From assembly GCA_037189985.1 (NCBI GenBank), contig JBBCJX010000018.1, positions 62,001 through 126,000 of the forward strand: a DNA stretch of 64,000 nucleotides. Direction: 5' to 3'. This document shows, in pieces, positions 51,158 to 59,839 of this stretch. Source of the DNA: UBA2031 sp037189985 (GTDB taxonomy: Bacteria; Pseudomonadota; Gammaproteobacteria; Pseudomonadales; Moraxellaceae). The notes beneath the pieces are model-generated. The model saw only the letters and a list, made by a program, of their open reading frames with translations, did no database searches and was not told the DNA's origin. Position numbers and translations under genes: made by a program. The first letter of the stretch is position 1. The number at the start of each line of letters is the position of its first letter.

Positions 51158-51892
51158 TCACTTCTTCTTTTTGGCAGCTGCCGCAGGCTCGTCGCGCACG
51201 GGCTTGTCAATGCTCAGGAGCTCCACTTCGAAAACCAGTACGGAGGAAGGGGGGATGGGACCGGCTCCCTGTTCACCGTAGGCCAGTGCCGGTGGCAGGG
51301 TCAGGCGATACTTGGAGCCGACCGGCATCAACTGCAGCCCTTCCACCCAGCCATCAATGACCTGGTCGAGCTGGAAGGAGGCTGGCTCGCCACGCTGTAC
51401 CGAACTGTCGAAGACAGAGCCGTCTGTCAGCGTGCCGTGATAATGCACCTTCACGATGTCGCTGGGCTTGGGTTTGGCACCGTTGCCTTGGGTCAGGACC
51501 TCATACTGCAAACCGGAGGCCGTCGTGGTGACTCCTGCCTTTTTGCCGTTGGCAGCAAGGTACTCCTCAGCCTTCTTCTTGTTGGCAAGTGCTTCCTGCT
51601 CGGCCTTCGCCGTGGCCTCGGCCGCGAGCTTCTGCCTGAAGGACTCCAGCACAGCCCTCAGTTCATCTTCCGGGATGGTGGGTTGTTTCTTGGCATAGGC
51701 ATCGCGGAAGCCGTTGACGTAGGCATCCACATTCAGGGAGTCCAGATGCTGGGCATTGGCCTGGCCAGTGAAATAACCGATGCCGTAGGCGGCTTTGTCT
51801 GCTTCGGTCTTGTAGGCAGGAGCTGGTGCCGGCTTGGCGGCCAGGGCGGGCAGGCTTATTGCCAGTGCTGCCACAAGGAGTGTGCGCTTCAT
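51158..51892 (-). CDS. Periplasmic FKBP-type peptidyl-prolyl isomerase (FkpA/Mip-like)
   Basis: A 244-residue foldase with signal peptide about 1-19 (MKRTLLVAALAISLPALA). A helical dimerisation segment (about 25-125) leads to the FKBP domain from about 130 (SGLQYEVLTQGNG; VKVHYHGTLTDGSVFDSS; VIDGWVEGLQLMPVGSKYRL). The C-terminus is a Lys-rich tail AAAAKKKK. It occupies the position of PA5254 in P. aeruginosa. GGAG precedes the start. Divergent to the algP-like gene. Confidence 0.93.
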   Translation of the reverse strand: MKRTLLVAALAISLPALAAKPAPAPAYKTEADKAAYGIGYFTGQANAQHLDSLNVDAYVNGFRDAYAKKQPTIPEDELRAVLESFRQKLAAEATAKAEQEALANKKKAEEYLAANGKKAGVTTTASGLQYEVLTQGNGAKPKPSDIVKVHYHGTLTDGSVFDSSVQRGEPASFQLDQVIDGWVEGLQLMPVGSKYRLTLPPALAYGEQGAGPIPPSSVLVFEVELLSIDKPVRDEPAAAAKKKK

Positions 51893-52208
51893 GGTGTCTC
51901 CGTATTGTTGTGTGCATTCGCCAGCATGTCGGCCGGGAAGAAACGTTCCGGAGGATATGCCAGCCCCCCTGCCTTGGCTATGCATTTCCGTGGAGCGCGT
52001 GTGGCATTCATGCACACAAAGCGGGCGCTGTGTTGGTGATGATTCTCCATTTCGTGTGTGCCGGACATGGCGCCGCGATGTCATGTCGATGACGTCCTGC
52101 GGTCGGGTTGCAAACGTCATTCGTCATCTGTACGCGCGCCCACTCGCTTTTCACAAACACATCGTTTATTTTTCGCTCACAGTGTCAAAACCACATGAGG
52201 ATGTGTCC
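51893..52208 (+). other. 316-base divergent intergenic region (FKBP/algP-like)
   Basis: No gene was supported here. The region must hold the promoters of the FKBP gene (minus) and the AlgP-like gene (plus). The last 80 bases before the latter are AT-rich and include TTTTCACAAACACATCG. I saw only weak dyads such as GTCAT-GTCG-ATGAC and could not define promoter boxes. Confidence 0.5.
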
Positions 52209-52979
52209 ATGCCTGCCGCGAAGAAAAAGGCTGCCAAGCCTGCTGCAAAGACTGCCGCTCCGGCGGTGGAAAAGCTCAAGAAGGATCTGGAGAAGCAAGT
52301 GAACGATTTACAGGATCAGCTTCACAAGGCCGTCGAGAAGGCCCAGAAGGAATCCGAGAAGTACATCGACGCCGCCCGCAAGCTCGTCGACAAGGCCGAG
52401 TCGAACTACAAGGACCTGCAGAAGAAGTTCGAGGCCCAGGTGGCAAAGGCCGGTGACAAGGACCTGCAGAAACTGGTGAAGGATCGTGCCAAGCAGGCAC
52501 AGGACGAAGCCAAGGCTGCCCTCAATGCTGCCAAGAAAGATTACGACCAGGCTAAGAAAGCCATCAAGCTGCTGAATGACAAGAGTGCCCTCAAGGCCTA
52601 TGTGCAAGCCAAGCTGAAGGCCTCTGCCAAGAAGCCCGCTGCCAAACCTGCCGCAAAGCCCGCTGCCAAGAAGGCACCGGCAAAGGCTGCTGCCAAGCCT
52701 GCCGCCAGTAAGCCTGTTGCGGCTGCCAAACCTGCGGTTGCAAAGCCGGCTGCTGCCGTGAAGGCCGCTCCCAAGGCCAAGCCAGCCGCTGCCAAGCCGG
52801 TCGCCAAACCCGCTGCCAAGCCTGCAGTGAAGCCTGCCGCAAAGCCCGCTGCCAAGCCGGCTCCGAAAAAGCCCATTGCACCCAAGTCGCTGGCCAAGCC
52901 CAAGGCCACGGCCAAACCCGCAGCTCCTGCAGCACCGGCTGCCGAAGCCCGCGAAGTGCTGACTCCGCCAGCCGAGTAA
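52209..52979 (+). CDS. algP: AlgP-like histone-H1-like protein
   Basis: A 256-residue highly basic protein with a helical N-terminal half (about 20-135, EKLKKDLEKQVNDLQDQLHK) and a C-terminal tail of degenerate KPAA repeats (about 138-248). This is the layout of Pseudomonas AlgP/AlgR3 and PhaF-like nucleoid-associated proteins, which bind DNA non-specifically. Its position after algQ and the FKBP gene supports the orthology. Start: MPAAKKKAAKP with AGGA about ten bases upstream. It ends in a terminator before the ABC-F gene. Confidence 0.88.
   Translation: MPAAKKKAAKPAAKTAAPAVEKLKKDLEKQVNDLQDQLHKAVEKAQKESEKYIDAARKLVDKAESNYKDLQKKFEAQVAKAGDKDLQKLVKDRAKQAQDEAKAALNAAKKDYDQAKKAIKLLNDKSALKAYVQAKLKASAKKPAAKPAAKPAAKKAPAKAAAKPAASKPVAAAKPAVAKPAAAVKAAPKAKPAAAKPVAKPAAKPAVKPAAKPAAKPAPKKPIAPKSLAKPKATAKPAAPAAPAAEAREVLTPPAE
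52620..52930 (+). repeat. Degenerate tandem KPAA-coding repeat
   Basis: Inside the AlgP-like gene, variants of AAGCCCGCTGCC and AAACCTGCCGCA (12-base units coding KPAA) recur over about 310 bases, with interruptions. Such repeats are prone to slippage and recombination and vary in length between strains in Pseudomonas algP. Confidence 0.85.
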
Positions 52980-52987
52980 GCGCCGGC

Positions 52988-53022
52988 AATAAAAAACGGG
53001 CCTTTACGGCCCGTTTTTTATT
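52988..53022 (+). terminator. Terminator after algP-like gene
   Basis: AATAAAAAACGGGCC-TTTAC-GGCCCGTTTTTTATT, a perfect 15-bp stem with a T tract, nine bases after the stop codon. The ABC-F start follows at 53058, so that gene must have its own promoter in or near this gap or rely on read-through. Confidence 0.94.
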
Positions 53023-53057
53023 GGGCTGCATTCGTCTCGCGCGTACACTCCGCGCCC

Positions 53058-54950
53058 ATGATTACCGTCTCTGCTCTCGCACTCTCACGCAACGGCCGCG
53101 AACTCTATCGCGATGCCAGTTTTCTCCTGCATCCCGGCTGGAAAATCGGCCTGACCGGGGCCAACGGCACAGGCAAGTCCACCTTCTTCAGCCTGTTGCT
53201 GGGTGAGCTGACGCCGGATGCCGGCCGCCTTGATCGTCCTGCCGTATGGACAGTCGCCCACATGGCCCAGGAAGTTTCCGCTCTGGCCATCAGTGCCCTG
53301 GACTATGTGCTGGACGGTGACATCGAGCTGCGCCAGATCGAGAAAGGACTGCTGCTGGCCGAGCAGGAAGAGCGCTACGAAGACCTGGCCAACCTCTACC
53401 AGCGCTACGACGAGATTGGCGGTTATACCTCGCGAGCCCGTGCGGCCAAGCTGTTGGCTGGGCTGGGCTTCAGTGAATCCGAACAACAGAAGAACGTCGC
53501 CGATTTTTCCGGCGGCTGGCGCATGCGCATCAATCTGGCACAAACCCTGATGTGCCGTTCCGACCTGCTGCTGCTGGACGAGCCCACCAACCACCTTGAT
53601 CTGGACGCCATCCTCTGGCTGGAAGACTGGCTCAATGCCTATCCCGGCACACTGGTCATGGTCTCGCATGACCGCGACTTCCTTGATGGTGTCGTCGGCC
53701 ACATCCTGCACGTGGAACAGGGCAGCATCACGCATTACCGCGGCAACTATTCCGCCTTCGAGCGCATGCGTGCCGAGCGTCTGGCGCAACAGCAGCAGGC
53801 GTATGAAAAGCAGCAGTCGGATGTGGCCCACCTCACCAAATACATCGACCGCTTCCGCGCGCAGGCCACCAAGGCCCGCCAGGCACAGAGCCGCATCAAG
53901 GCGCTGGAGCGCATGACACTGATTGCCCCGGCGCATGTGGATTCGCAGTTCAGCTTCCGTTTCCGCGAGCCCGAGCGCCTGGCCAGCCCGCTGATCCGCA
54001 TGGATGACGTGGACTGTGGCTATGGCGAGCGCAAGGTGCTGGACAGGGTCAGCTTCTCGCTCACGCCGGATACGCGGCTGGGACTGCTGGGCCCGAATGG
54101 TGCCGGCAAGTCCACCCTGATCAAGACGCTGGTGAGCGAGTTGGCGCTTCTTGCAGGCGAGCGCACAGCCTCCGACCACACGCGCATCGGCTACTTTGCG
54201 CAGCATCAGGTCGATCACCTGGATCTCAAGGCATCGCCCCTCCTGCAACTCACCCGCATTGCCGGCCGTACCGATGAGCTGACCCTGCGCAAGTTCCTGG
54301 GCTCCTTCGGTTTTGGCGGCGAACGTGTCGATACCGTGATCGAGAATTTCTCCGGCGGCGAGAAGGCACGTCTCGCCCTGGCGCTCATTGTCTGGCAGCG
54401 CCCCAATGTCCTGCTGCTGGACGAACCAACCAACCATCTTGACCTGGAAATGCGGCATGCGCTGACGCTGGCCATCCAGGAGTACCAGGGGGCGCTGGTC
54501 ATCGTGTCGCACGAGCGGCATTTGCTGAAAGCCTGTTGCGATGAGTTCCTGCTGGTTGCTGAGGGTCGCGCTCGCCCCTTCGAGGGTGATCTGGACGACT
54601 ATGCAGACTGGCTGCGTCAGTGGCGTGCGGCACAGGAAGCGCGCGTGGCTGCCGCCAAACCTGACGCAAAGAAAGCGCCCGCTCCGGTGGCAGCGGCCCC
54701 GGCGCAGAAGACGACTCCTGTCAGCAAAGAGCTGCGCAAGGCCTTTGAAAAAGCCGAGAAGCAGCTCACCGAACTGCAGCAACGGCAAAAGCAGCTGGAA
54801 GAAAAGCTTGCCGAGGCAGGCATTTATGAGCCGGCCCGCAAGGCGGAGCTCGACAAGGTGTTGTCAGAAAAAGCGGATGTGGACCGGCAACTGGTCACGG
54901 TGGAAGAGGAGTGGCTACGTTTGTCCGAGGCGCTGGAGGCCGGCGCCTGA
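53058..54950 (+). CDS. yheS: ABC-F family ATPase (YheS-like)
   Basis: A 630-residue soluble protein with two ATPase domains and no membrane part. First Walker A GANGTGKST (about 34-42) with Walker B LLLLDEPTNHLDLD; second Walker A GPNGAGKST (about 343-351) with LLLLDEPTNHLDLE. The linker between them (about 235-300) is charged and helical, and a C-terminal coiled coil (about 555-625) follows a linker rich in Ala/Lys/Pro. ABC-F proteins act on the ribosome to relieve stalling; YheS is the closest by length and ending. The ortholog of PA5252 by position. Confidence 0.92.
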   Translation: MITVSALALSRNGRELYRDASFLLHPGWKIGLTGANGTGKSTFFSLLLGELTPDAGRLDRPAVWTVAHMAQEVSALAISALDYVLDGDIELRQIEKGLLLAEQEERYEDLANLYQRYDEIGGYTSRARAAKLLAGLGFSESEQQKNVADFSGGWRMRINLAQTLMCRSDLLLLDEPTNHLDLDAILWLEDWLNAYPGTLVMVSHDRDFLDGVVGHILHVEQGSITHYRGNYSAFERMRAERLAQQQQAYEKQQSDVAHLTKYIDRFRAQATKARQAQSRIKALERMTLIAPAHVDSQFSFRFREPERLASPLIRMDDVDCGYGERKVLDRVSFSLTPDTRLGLLGPNGAGKSTLIKTLVSELALLAGERTASDHTRIGYFAQHQVDHLDLKASPLLQLTRIAGRTDELTLRKFLGSFGFGGERVDTVIENFSGGEKARLALALIVWQRPNVLLLDEPTNHLDLEMRHALTLAIQEYQGALVIVSHERHLLKACCDEFLLVAEGRARPFEGDLDDYADWLRQWRAAQEARVAAAKPDAKKAPAPVAAAPAQKTTPVSKELRKAFEKAEKQLTELQQRQKQLEEKLAEAGIYEPARKAELDKVLSEKADVDRQLVTVEEEWLRLSEALEAGA

Positions 54951-54971
54951 CACGGCCACTCAAGGCCGTGT
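54950..54971. terminator. Hairpin spanning the stops of ABC-F and ykgJ-like genes
   Basis: ACACGGCC-ACTCAA-GGCCGTGT, a perfect 8-bp stem starting at the last base of the ABC-F stop codon; the stop codon of the convergent YkgJ gene (54960-54962) lies in its loop. No T tract, so the efficiency is uncertain. Confidence 0.55.
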
Positions 54972-55217
54972 TGCGATTTCCAGGTGGGCCAGCCTTGCCA
55001 TGGCGTCTTCGCGCGAGTCGCCGCACATTTCCGGCTCGGGCCGCAGGCTGCTGCAGAACGCCGGGCGCTCCGGCCGACCAAACAGGCGACAAAGCCCGCC
55101 CTCATCCAGTTGTACGCAACGCACTCCGGCCGGCTTGCCGGCGGGCATGCCAGGAATGGGCGAGGTGATCGACGGCGCGATGCAGCAGGCGGCGCAGCCG
55201 GCACGACAGGCCAGCAT
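54960..55217 (-). CDS. YkgJ-family cysteine cluster protein
   Basis: An 85-residue protein with a conserved Cys cluster: CRAGCAACC near the N-terminus, then Cys in GVRCVQLDEGGLC, AFCSSLRP and EMCGDS. YkgJ/UPF0153 proteins are thought to bind Zn or Fe. The start ATG overlaps the stop of the upstream thioesterase gene by one base (TGATG), so they are translationally coupled. No membrane segment. The N-terminus MLACRAGC may be shortened relative to some relatives. Confidence 0.88.
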   Translation of the reverse strand: MLACRAGCAACCIAPSITSPIPGMPAGKPAGVRCVQLDEGGLCRLFGRPERPAFCSSLRPEPEMCGDSREDAMARLAHLEIATRP

Positions 55218-55711
55218 CAGTAGAAATAGGTGCCGGTACCGGCAGCGATCAGTTCGTTTTCCTCGTTGCGCAATTCCATGCGTGTCACCAGCACTTTCTT
55301 GCCCACGCGCAGCAGTGTTGCCGTGGCCTCGAAGTGCTGGCCACGACCCGGCTGGAGGTAGTCCACGCGCATGTCGATGGTGCCCAGCTTGGCGAGACGC
55401 AGGTTGCGTTCGTCACGCGGTACGTTGTCTTCCTTCATGCGCTGGTAGACGCCGACCACACCCATGAAGCCGCCCACCATGTCGAGTGCGGTGGCGATCA
55501 CGCCGCCATGCAGGATCTGCTTGAAGGGATTGCCGATGAGGTCCGGCTTCATGTCGAAGCGTGCTTTCACGCCGTCGAAGCCGGCCGCGGTGAGCTGCAT
55601 GCCGATGAGTTTCACGAAGGGTGTGTTGTCAAAGCCGTCCTTGAGCCTGCCCAGCAGCAGCTTGGCTTTTTCTTCGGGGCTGAGTTCGGGGCGCTGGGCG
55701 TGTTCGGACAT
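55217..55711 (-). CDS. Hotdog-fold thioesterase family protein
   Basis: A 164-residue 4HBT-type protein. The active-site segment is ILHGGVIATALDMVGGFMGV, with preceding NPFKQI and following DMRVDYLQPGRGQHFEATA. The start MSEHAQRPELSPEEK gives a polar N-terminus. It differs from the PaaI-type gene at 47.9 kb in its helical N-terminal extension. One-base coupled to the YkgJ gene downstream. The physiological substrate is unknown. Confidence 0.88.
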   Translation of the reverse strand: MSEHAQRPELSPEEKAKLLLGRLKDGFDNTPFVKLIGMQLTAAGFDGVKARFDMKPDLIGNPFKQILHGGVIATALDMVGGFMGVVGVYQRMKEDNVPRDERNLRLAKLGTIDMRVDYLQPGRGQHFEATATLLRVGKKVLVTRMELRNEENELIAAGTGTYFY

Positions 55712-55823
55712 GACATGCTCGGAGTGTGGAGTGGGCAGCGGCAAGCCTAGCAACCACCCCCGGCGGGGCCAATGACGAAAAAGCCCAGGAAACTGACATA
55801 GGGGGCAATCCGGGTCGCCGGGG

Positions 55824-56474
55824 TCAGGCGAGTTCGAGCACGGCCTTGACCAGCTTGCTGATGCCGGTGGCGGCTTCGCTGATGCGCGCCGGGTACATGT
55901 ACGCCGGTGTGGTGACAATCTTCTTTGCCTCGTCCACCACGCAATCGGTAACGGCACATTCCACATGCACGCCGCCCGTGGCATCAATGGCCGCCGCCGT
56001 GCCGGCATCGTTCCCGATGGTGTAGCGCGTGCCCTTGCCGCCAATCGTGGGTGCCATGGCCGGCGCGATGCAGACCAGGCCGACCGGCTTGCCGGCTTCG
56101 TGCACGGTACGGGCGAAGGCCAGCACATCCGGGTTGACTGTCATGTCGCTGCCTTTGAGGGCGAAATCACAGAGGTTCTTGGCCGCGCCGAAGCCGCCGG
56201 GAATGATGAGCGCGTCAAAATCGCTGGCATGTGCGTTCTTCAGGTCGATGATCTTGCCACGGGCAAGGCGGGCTGCCTCGGTCAGTACATTGCGGGATTC
56301 GGCCGTGGGCTGGCCGGTGAGATGGTTGACCACATGGAGCTGTGCAATGTCCGGTGCCAGGCATTGAACATCGGCGCCCGCTTGGTCCAGTGCCAGCAAG
56401 GTCAGCGTGGCCTCGTAGATTTCACTGCCATCGAGGTAGCCACAGCCCGACAGGAGTACGGCGACTTTCTTCAT
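55824..56474 (-). CDS. elbB: Isoprenoid biosynthesis glyoxalase ElbB
   Basis: A 216-residue DJ-1/PfpI-superfamily protein. Motifs: VAVLLSGCGYLDGSEIYEAT, ALIIPGGFGAAKNLCDFALK and the nucleophile-elbow region PVGLVCIAPAMAP with Cys. E. coli ElbB was linked to isoprenoid synthesis and shows glyoxalase activity. The start has CTGGAG eight bases upstream. Divergent to hemB. Confidence 0.94.
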   Translation of the reverse strand: MKKVAVLLSGCGYLDGSEIYEATLTLLALDQAGADVQCLAPDIAQLHVVNHLTGQPTAESRNVLTEAARLARGKIIDLKNAHASDFDALIIPGGFGAAKNLCDFALKGSDMTVNPDVLAFARTVHEAGKPVGLVCIAPAMAPTIGGKGTRYTIGNDAGTAAAIDATGGVHVECAVTDCVVDEAKKIVTTPAYMYPARISEAATGISKLVKAVLELA

Positions 56475-56588
56475 GGTGATGCTCCAGAGGACCCGTTGAC
56501 GAAGTGACTGTGCAGCTTAGCCCTGTGGCTGCCATGCGTTCAAACCCTGATTCGGCTAAGCTGCGGCAGAGTGTTCCCGGAGTATCCC

Positions 56589-57611
56589 ATGGCTGATTTT
56601 GCCTTCACGCGCGCCCCGTTTCCTGCCACCCGCCTGCGCCGTCTGCGCAAGCACGAGTTCACCCGCCGCCTGGTCCGGGAGAATGTGCTGACAGCGGCAG
56701 ACCTCATTTATCCCGTGTTCGTGATAGAGGGCAATAACCAGCGTGAGGCCATTGCCTCCATGCCCGGCATCGAGCGCCTTTCCATTGATCTTCTGGTCGA
56801 GGAGGCCCGTGAACTGGCGGCACTGGGGATTCCTGCGGTTGCGCTTTTCCCGGTGACGCCGCCCGCTGCCAAGTCGTTGGGGGCTGAGGAGGCCTGGAAT
56901 CCCGAAGGTCTTGCCCAACGTACCGTGCGAGCCTTGAAGGCTGCCGTTCCGGAACTGGGTGTCATTACGGACGTGGCACTGGATCCGTTCACCACGCACG
57001 GGCAGGACGGCATCATTGATGCCGAAGGCTATGTACTGAATGACGTCACTACGGCTGCACTGGTGAAGCAGGCGCTTTCACATGCGGATGCCGGCGCGGA
57101 CATTGTGGCACCTTCCGACATGATGGACGGCCGTATTGCCGCCATTCGCGCGGCGCTGGAAGAAGCCGGGCACGTCAATGTCAGCATCCTGTCCTATGCG
57201 GCGAAATATGCCTCCAGCTACTACGGGCCTTTCCGTGATGCGGTGGGCAGTGCGGGCAACCTCAAGGGCGGCAACAAGCATTCCTACCAGATGGACCCGG
57301 CCAATCTCGATGAGGCCCTGCATGAGGTGGGACTGGACCTTGCCGAGGGTGCCGACATGGTGATGGTCAAGCCCGGCATGCCTTATCTGGACGTGGTGCG
57401 ACAGGTGAAGGACACCTTCCGGGCTCCGACCTTCGTTTATCAGGTGAGCGGGGAATATGCCATGCACATGGCCGCCATCCAGAATGGCTGGCTCAAGCGC
57501 GACGCCATCATTTTGGAGTCGCTGATGAGTTTCAAGCGTGCCGGGGCTGACGGCATCCTCACTTATTTTGCCAAGGAGGCTGCCCAACTCCTGCGCAAGG
57601 CGTCGCTGTAA
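56589..57611 (+). CDS. hemB: Delta-aminolevulinic acid dehydratase (porphobilinogen synthase) HemB
   Basis: A 340-residue enzyme joining two 5-aminolevulinate molecules to porphobilinogen in heme synthesis. The Schiff-base Lys pair is Lys206 (LSYAAKYASSYYGPFRDA) and Lys261 (MVMVKPGMPYLD). The metal loop reads DVALDPFTTHGQDG, with Asp in place of the zinc-binding Cys triad, so this is the Mg-dependent type, as in P. aeruginosa. The start has CGGAG upstream. It begins the hemB-ppk block. Confidence 0.96.
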   Translation: MADFAFTRAPFPATRLRRLRKHEFTRRLVRENVLTAADLIYPVFVIEGNNQREAIASMPGIERLSIDLLVEEARELAALGIPAVALFPVTPPAAKSLGAEEAWNPEGLAQRTVRALKAAVPELGVITDVALDPFTTHGQDGIIDAEGYVLNDVTTAALVKQALSHADAGADIVAPSDMMDGRIAAIRAALEEAGHVNVSILSYAAKYASSYYGPFRDAVGSAGNLKGGNKHSYQMDPANLDEALHEVGLDLAEGADMVMVKPGMPYLDVVRQVKDTFRAPTFVYQVSGEYAMHMAAIQNGWLKRDAIILESLMSFKRAGADGILTYFAKEAAQLLRKASL

Positions 57612-57665
57612 TGAAAGTGTCATCAGGGGCCGGTGCAATATGTCGTCCGACCAAGGAAACACATC

Positions 57666-59783
57666 ATGACGGCGCAAGAAACGGTAACTCCTGTGAGCAA
57701 CCCCAAGGCTGCCTCTGAACCAGTGGTGGATCTCAACGATCCCGAGTTCTACATCAACCGCGAGCTCAGCATTCTTGCGTTCAACCTGCGCGTGCTGGAG
57801 CAGGCGCTGGATGACATGCATCCCCTGCTGGAGCGCCTCGCCTTCCTGCGCATTTTCTCCAGCAATCTCGACGAATTCTTCGAGATCCGCGTGGCGGGAC
57901 TCAAGCGCCAGCTTTCGCTGGGCCTGGCATCTCCCGGGCCTGACGGACTTCTGCCCAAGGAAGTGCTTTCCCGGATTTCCGAGATTTGCCACGACGCTGT
58001 TGATCGCCAGTACCGCATCCTGAATGAAATCCTGCTGCCGGCCCTGGCCCAGGAAAACATCCGCTTCCTCCGGCGTGACGAATGGACGGAGAAGCAAGCC
58101 AACTGGGTGAAAAAGTATTTCCGGGAGCAGGTCTATCCTGTCCTTACGCCCATAGGACTTGATCCTGCCCATCCCTTTCCCAAGCTGATCAACAAGAGCC
58201 TGAACTTCATTGTTTCCCTGGAAGGGAAGGATGCCTTCGGGCGAGCGCTCAATTTTGCCATCGTGCCGGCGCCCCGCTCACTACCGCGCATGATCCGGTT
58301 GCCGGATGAAATTACGGATGCCGGCGACGACTACGTTTTCCTGTCGTCCATCATCCATGAGTATGCCGGCGAGCTTTTCCCGGGGATGACGGTACAGGGC
58401 TGCTACCAGTTCCGCCTGACCCGGAATGCCGATCTGGCGCTTGGCGATGTGGAAGCCGATGAAGACCTGGCCGAAGCCATGAAGGACGAGCTTTTCTCAA
58501 GGCGTTATGGCGATGCCGTGCGCCTTGAGGTGGCAGACAACTGTCCGCGCCATCTGGTGGACTACCTGTTGCGTAAGTTCGGGCTCAATGAAGAGCTTCT
58601 TTATCGCGTCAACGGGCCGGTCAATCTGGTGCGGCTTATCACCGACATAGATCGCCCCCGTCTGCGCTACCTGCCCATGACGCCTGCCGTACCGGACCGT
58701 CTGGTACGTGCCAACAATTATTTTGAGGCAATGACCCAGGGCGATGTGCTGCTGAACCACCCTTATGAGTCTTTTGTTCCGGTCATCGACTTTTTGCGAC
58801 AGTCCGCACGGGACCCGCAGGTGTTGGCCATCAAGCAGACGCTTTACCGGACAGGGAAAAATTCCGAGATCGTCAATCTTCTGGCAGAAGCCGCGCATAA
58901 CGGCAAGGAAGTCACGGTCATCATCGAGTTGCGCGCCCGCTTTGACGAAGAATCCAACATCGAGGTGGCGGCAAAGCTGCAGGAAGCGGGTGCCATCGTT
59001 GTTTACGGCATTGTCGGCTACAAGACGCATGCCAAGATGTTGCTGGTTGTGCGACGTGAAGGCCGCCGGCTGAAGCGCTATGTGCATCTGGGTACCGGCA
59101 ACTACCACGCCGTGACCAGTCGTCTGTATACGGATTTCTCGCTGCTGACGGCAGACGATGAGCTCTGTGAAGATGTGCACAAGGTCTTTCAGGAACTGAC
59201 GGGCATGGGCAAGCCTGCCAAGCTCAAGAAGTTGCTGCATGCGCCGTTTACCCTGCATGCCCGCCTCATGGAGCATATCGAACAGGAAGTCCGCAATGCG
59301 CAGGAAGGAAAACCTGCCCATGTCATCGCACGCATGAACTCGCTGACTGAAAAGAATCTGATACAGGCACTGTATCGTGCCAGTCAGGCGGGTGTGAAAG
59401 TGGATCTGGTCGTGCGCGGCATCTGTTGCCTGCGGCCGGGCGTTGCCGGCGTGTCCGAGAATATCCGGGTGCGGTCGGTAGTTGGCCGGTTTCTGGAACA
59501 CTCGCGCGTTTACTGGTTCCAGAATGGCGGCGAAGAAATCATCTATTGCGCCAGTGCCGACTGGATGGATCGCAACATGTTCTTTCGTGTGGAAACCTGT
59601 TTTCCGATAACTGATCCGGCATTGGCAAAGCGCGTCAAGCAGGATGCACTTCTGGTTTGTCTGGCGGACAATCGCCAAAGCTGGCTGTTGCAGCCGGACG
59701 GCAGCTATCGTCAGGCCAGCAGTGAACCGGGAAAGGAAAAGGTGTCGCAGCAAATCCTCATGGAGAAGCTGGCCCAGCATTGA
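57666..59783 (+). CDS. ppk: Polyphosphate kinase 1
   Basis: A 705-residue enzyme that makes polyphosphate from ATP. Domain N begins at about residue 21 (NDPEFYINRELSILAFNLRV), the head domain follows, and the C1/C2 domains carry the autophosphorylated His455 (GYKTHAKMLLVVRRE), the second His in FLEHSRVYWF and NEARFDEE/SADWMDRN contacts. AAGGAAA precedes the start. It is 54 bases downstream of hemB and convergent with ppx, the opposing enzyme, separated by a repeat element. Confidence 0.96.
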   Translation: MTAQETVTPVSNPKAASEPVVDLNDPEFYINRELSILAFNLRVLEQALDDMHPLLERLAFLRIFSSNLDEFFEIRVAGLKRQLSLGLASPGPDGLLPKEVLSRISEICHDAVDRQYRILNEILLPALAQENIRFLRRDEWTEKQANWVKKYFREQVYPVLTPIGLDPAHPFPKLINKSLNFIVSLEGKDAFGRALNFAIVPAPRSLPRMIRLPDEITDAGDDYVFLSSIIHEYAGELFPGMTVQGCYQFRLTRNADLALGDVEADEDLAEAMKDELFSRRYGDAVRLEVADNCPRHLVDYLLRKFGLNEELLYRVNGPVNLVRLITDIDRPRLRYLPMTPAVPDRLVRANNYFEAMTQGDVLLNHPYESFVPVIDFLRQSARDPQVLAIKQTLYRTGKNSEIVNLLAEAAHNGKEVTVIIELRARFDEESNIEVAAKLQEAGAIVVYGIVGYKTHAKMLLVVRREGRRLKRYVHLGTGNYHAVTSRLYTDFSLLTADDELCEDVHKVFQELTGMGKPAKLKKLLHAPFTLHARLMEHIEQEVRNAQEGKPAHVIARMNSLTEKNLIQALYRASQAGVKVDLVVRGICCLRPGVAGVSENIRVRSVVGRFLEHSRVYWFQNGGEEIIYCASADWMDRNMFFRVETCFPITDPALAKRVKQDALLVCLADNRQSWLLQPDGSYRQASSEPGKEKVSQQILMEKLAQH

Positions 59784-59839
59784 AAATCTGGCAGCAGGAG
59801 TGGCTGCCAGGTTTCCAATTGGGATTTATATACTTGAGT

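Noticed and set aside
52620..52930. Repeat tract considered as a CRISPR array
   Set aside because: The repeats are 12-base, in frame, degenerate and code KPAA; there are no spacers and no cas genes.
53085..54788. A 567-codon minus-strand frame opposite the ABC-F gene
   Set aside because: Shadow of high-GC codon bias; no motifs, while both ABC-F ATPase domains are plain on the plus strand.
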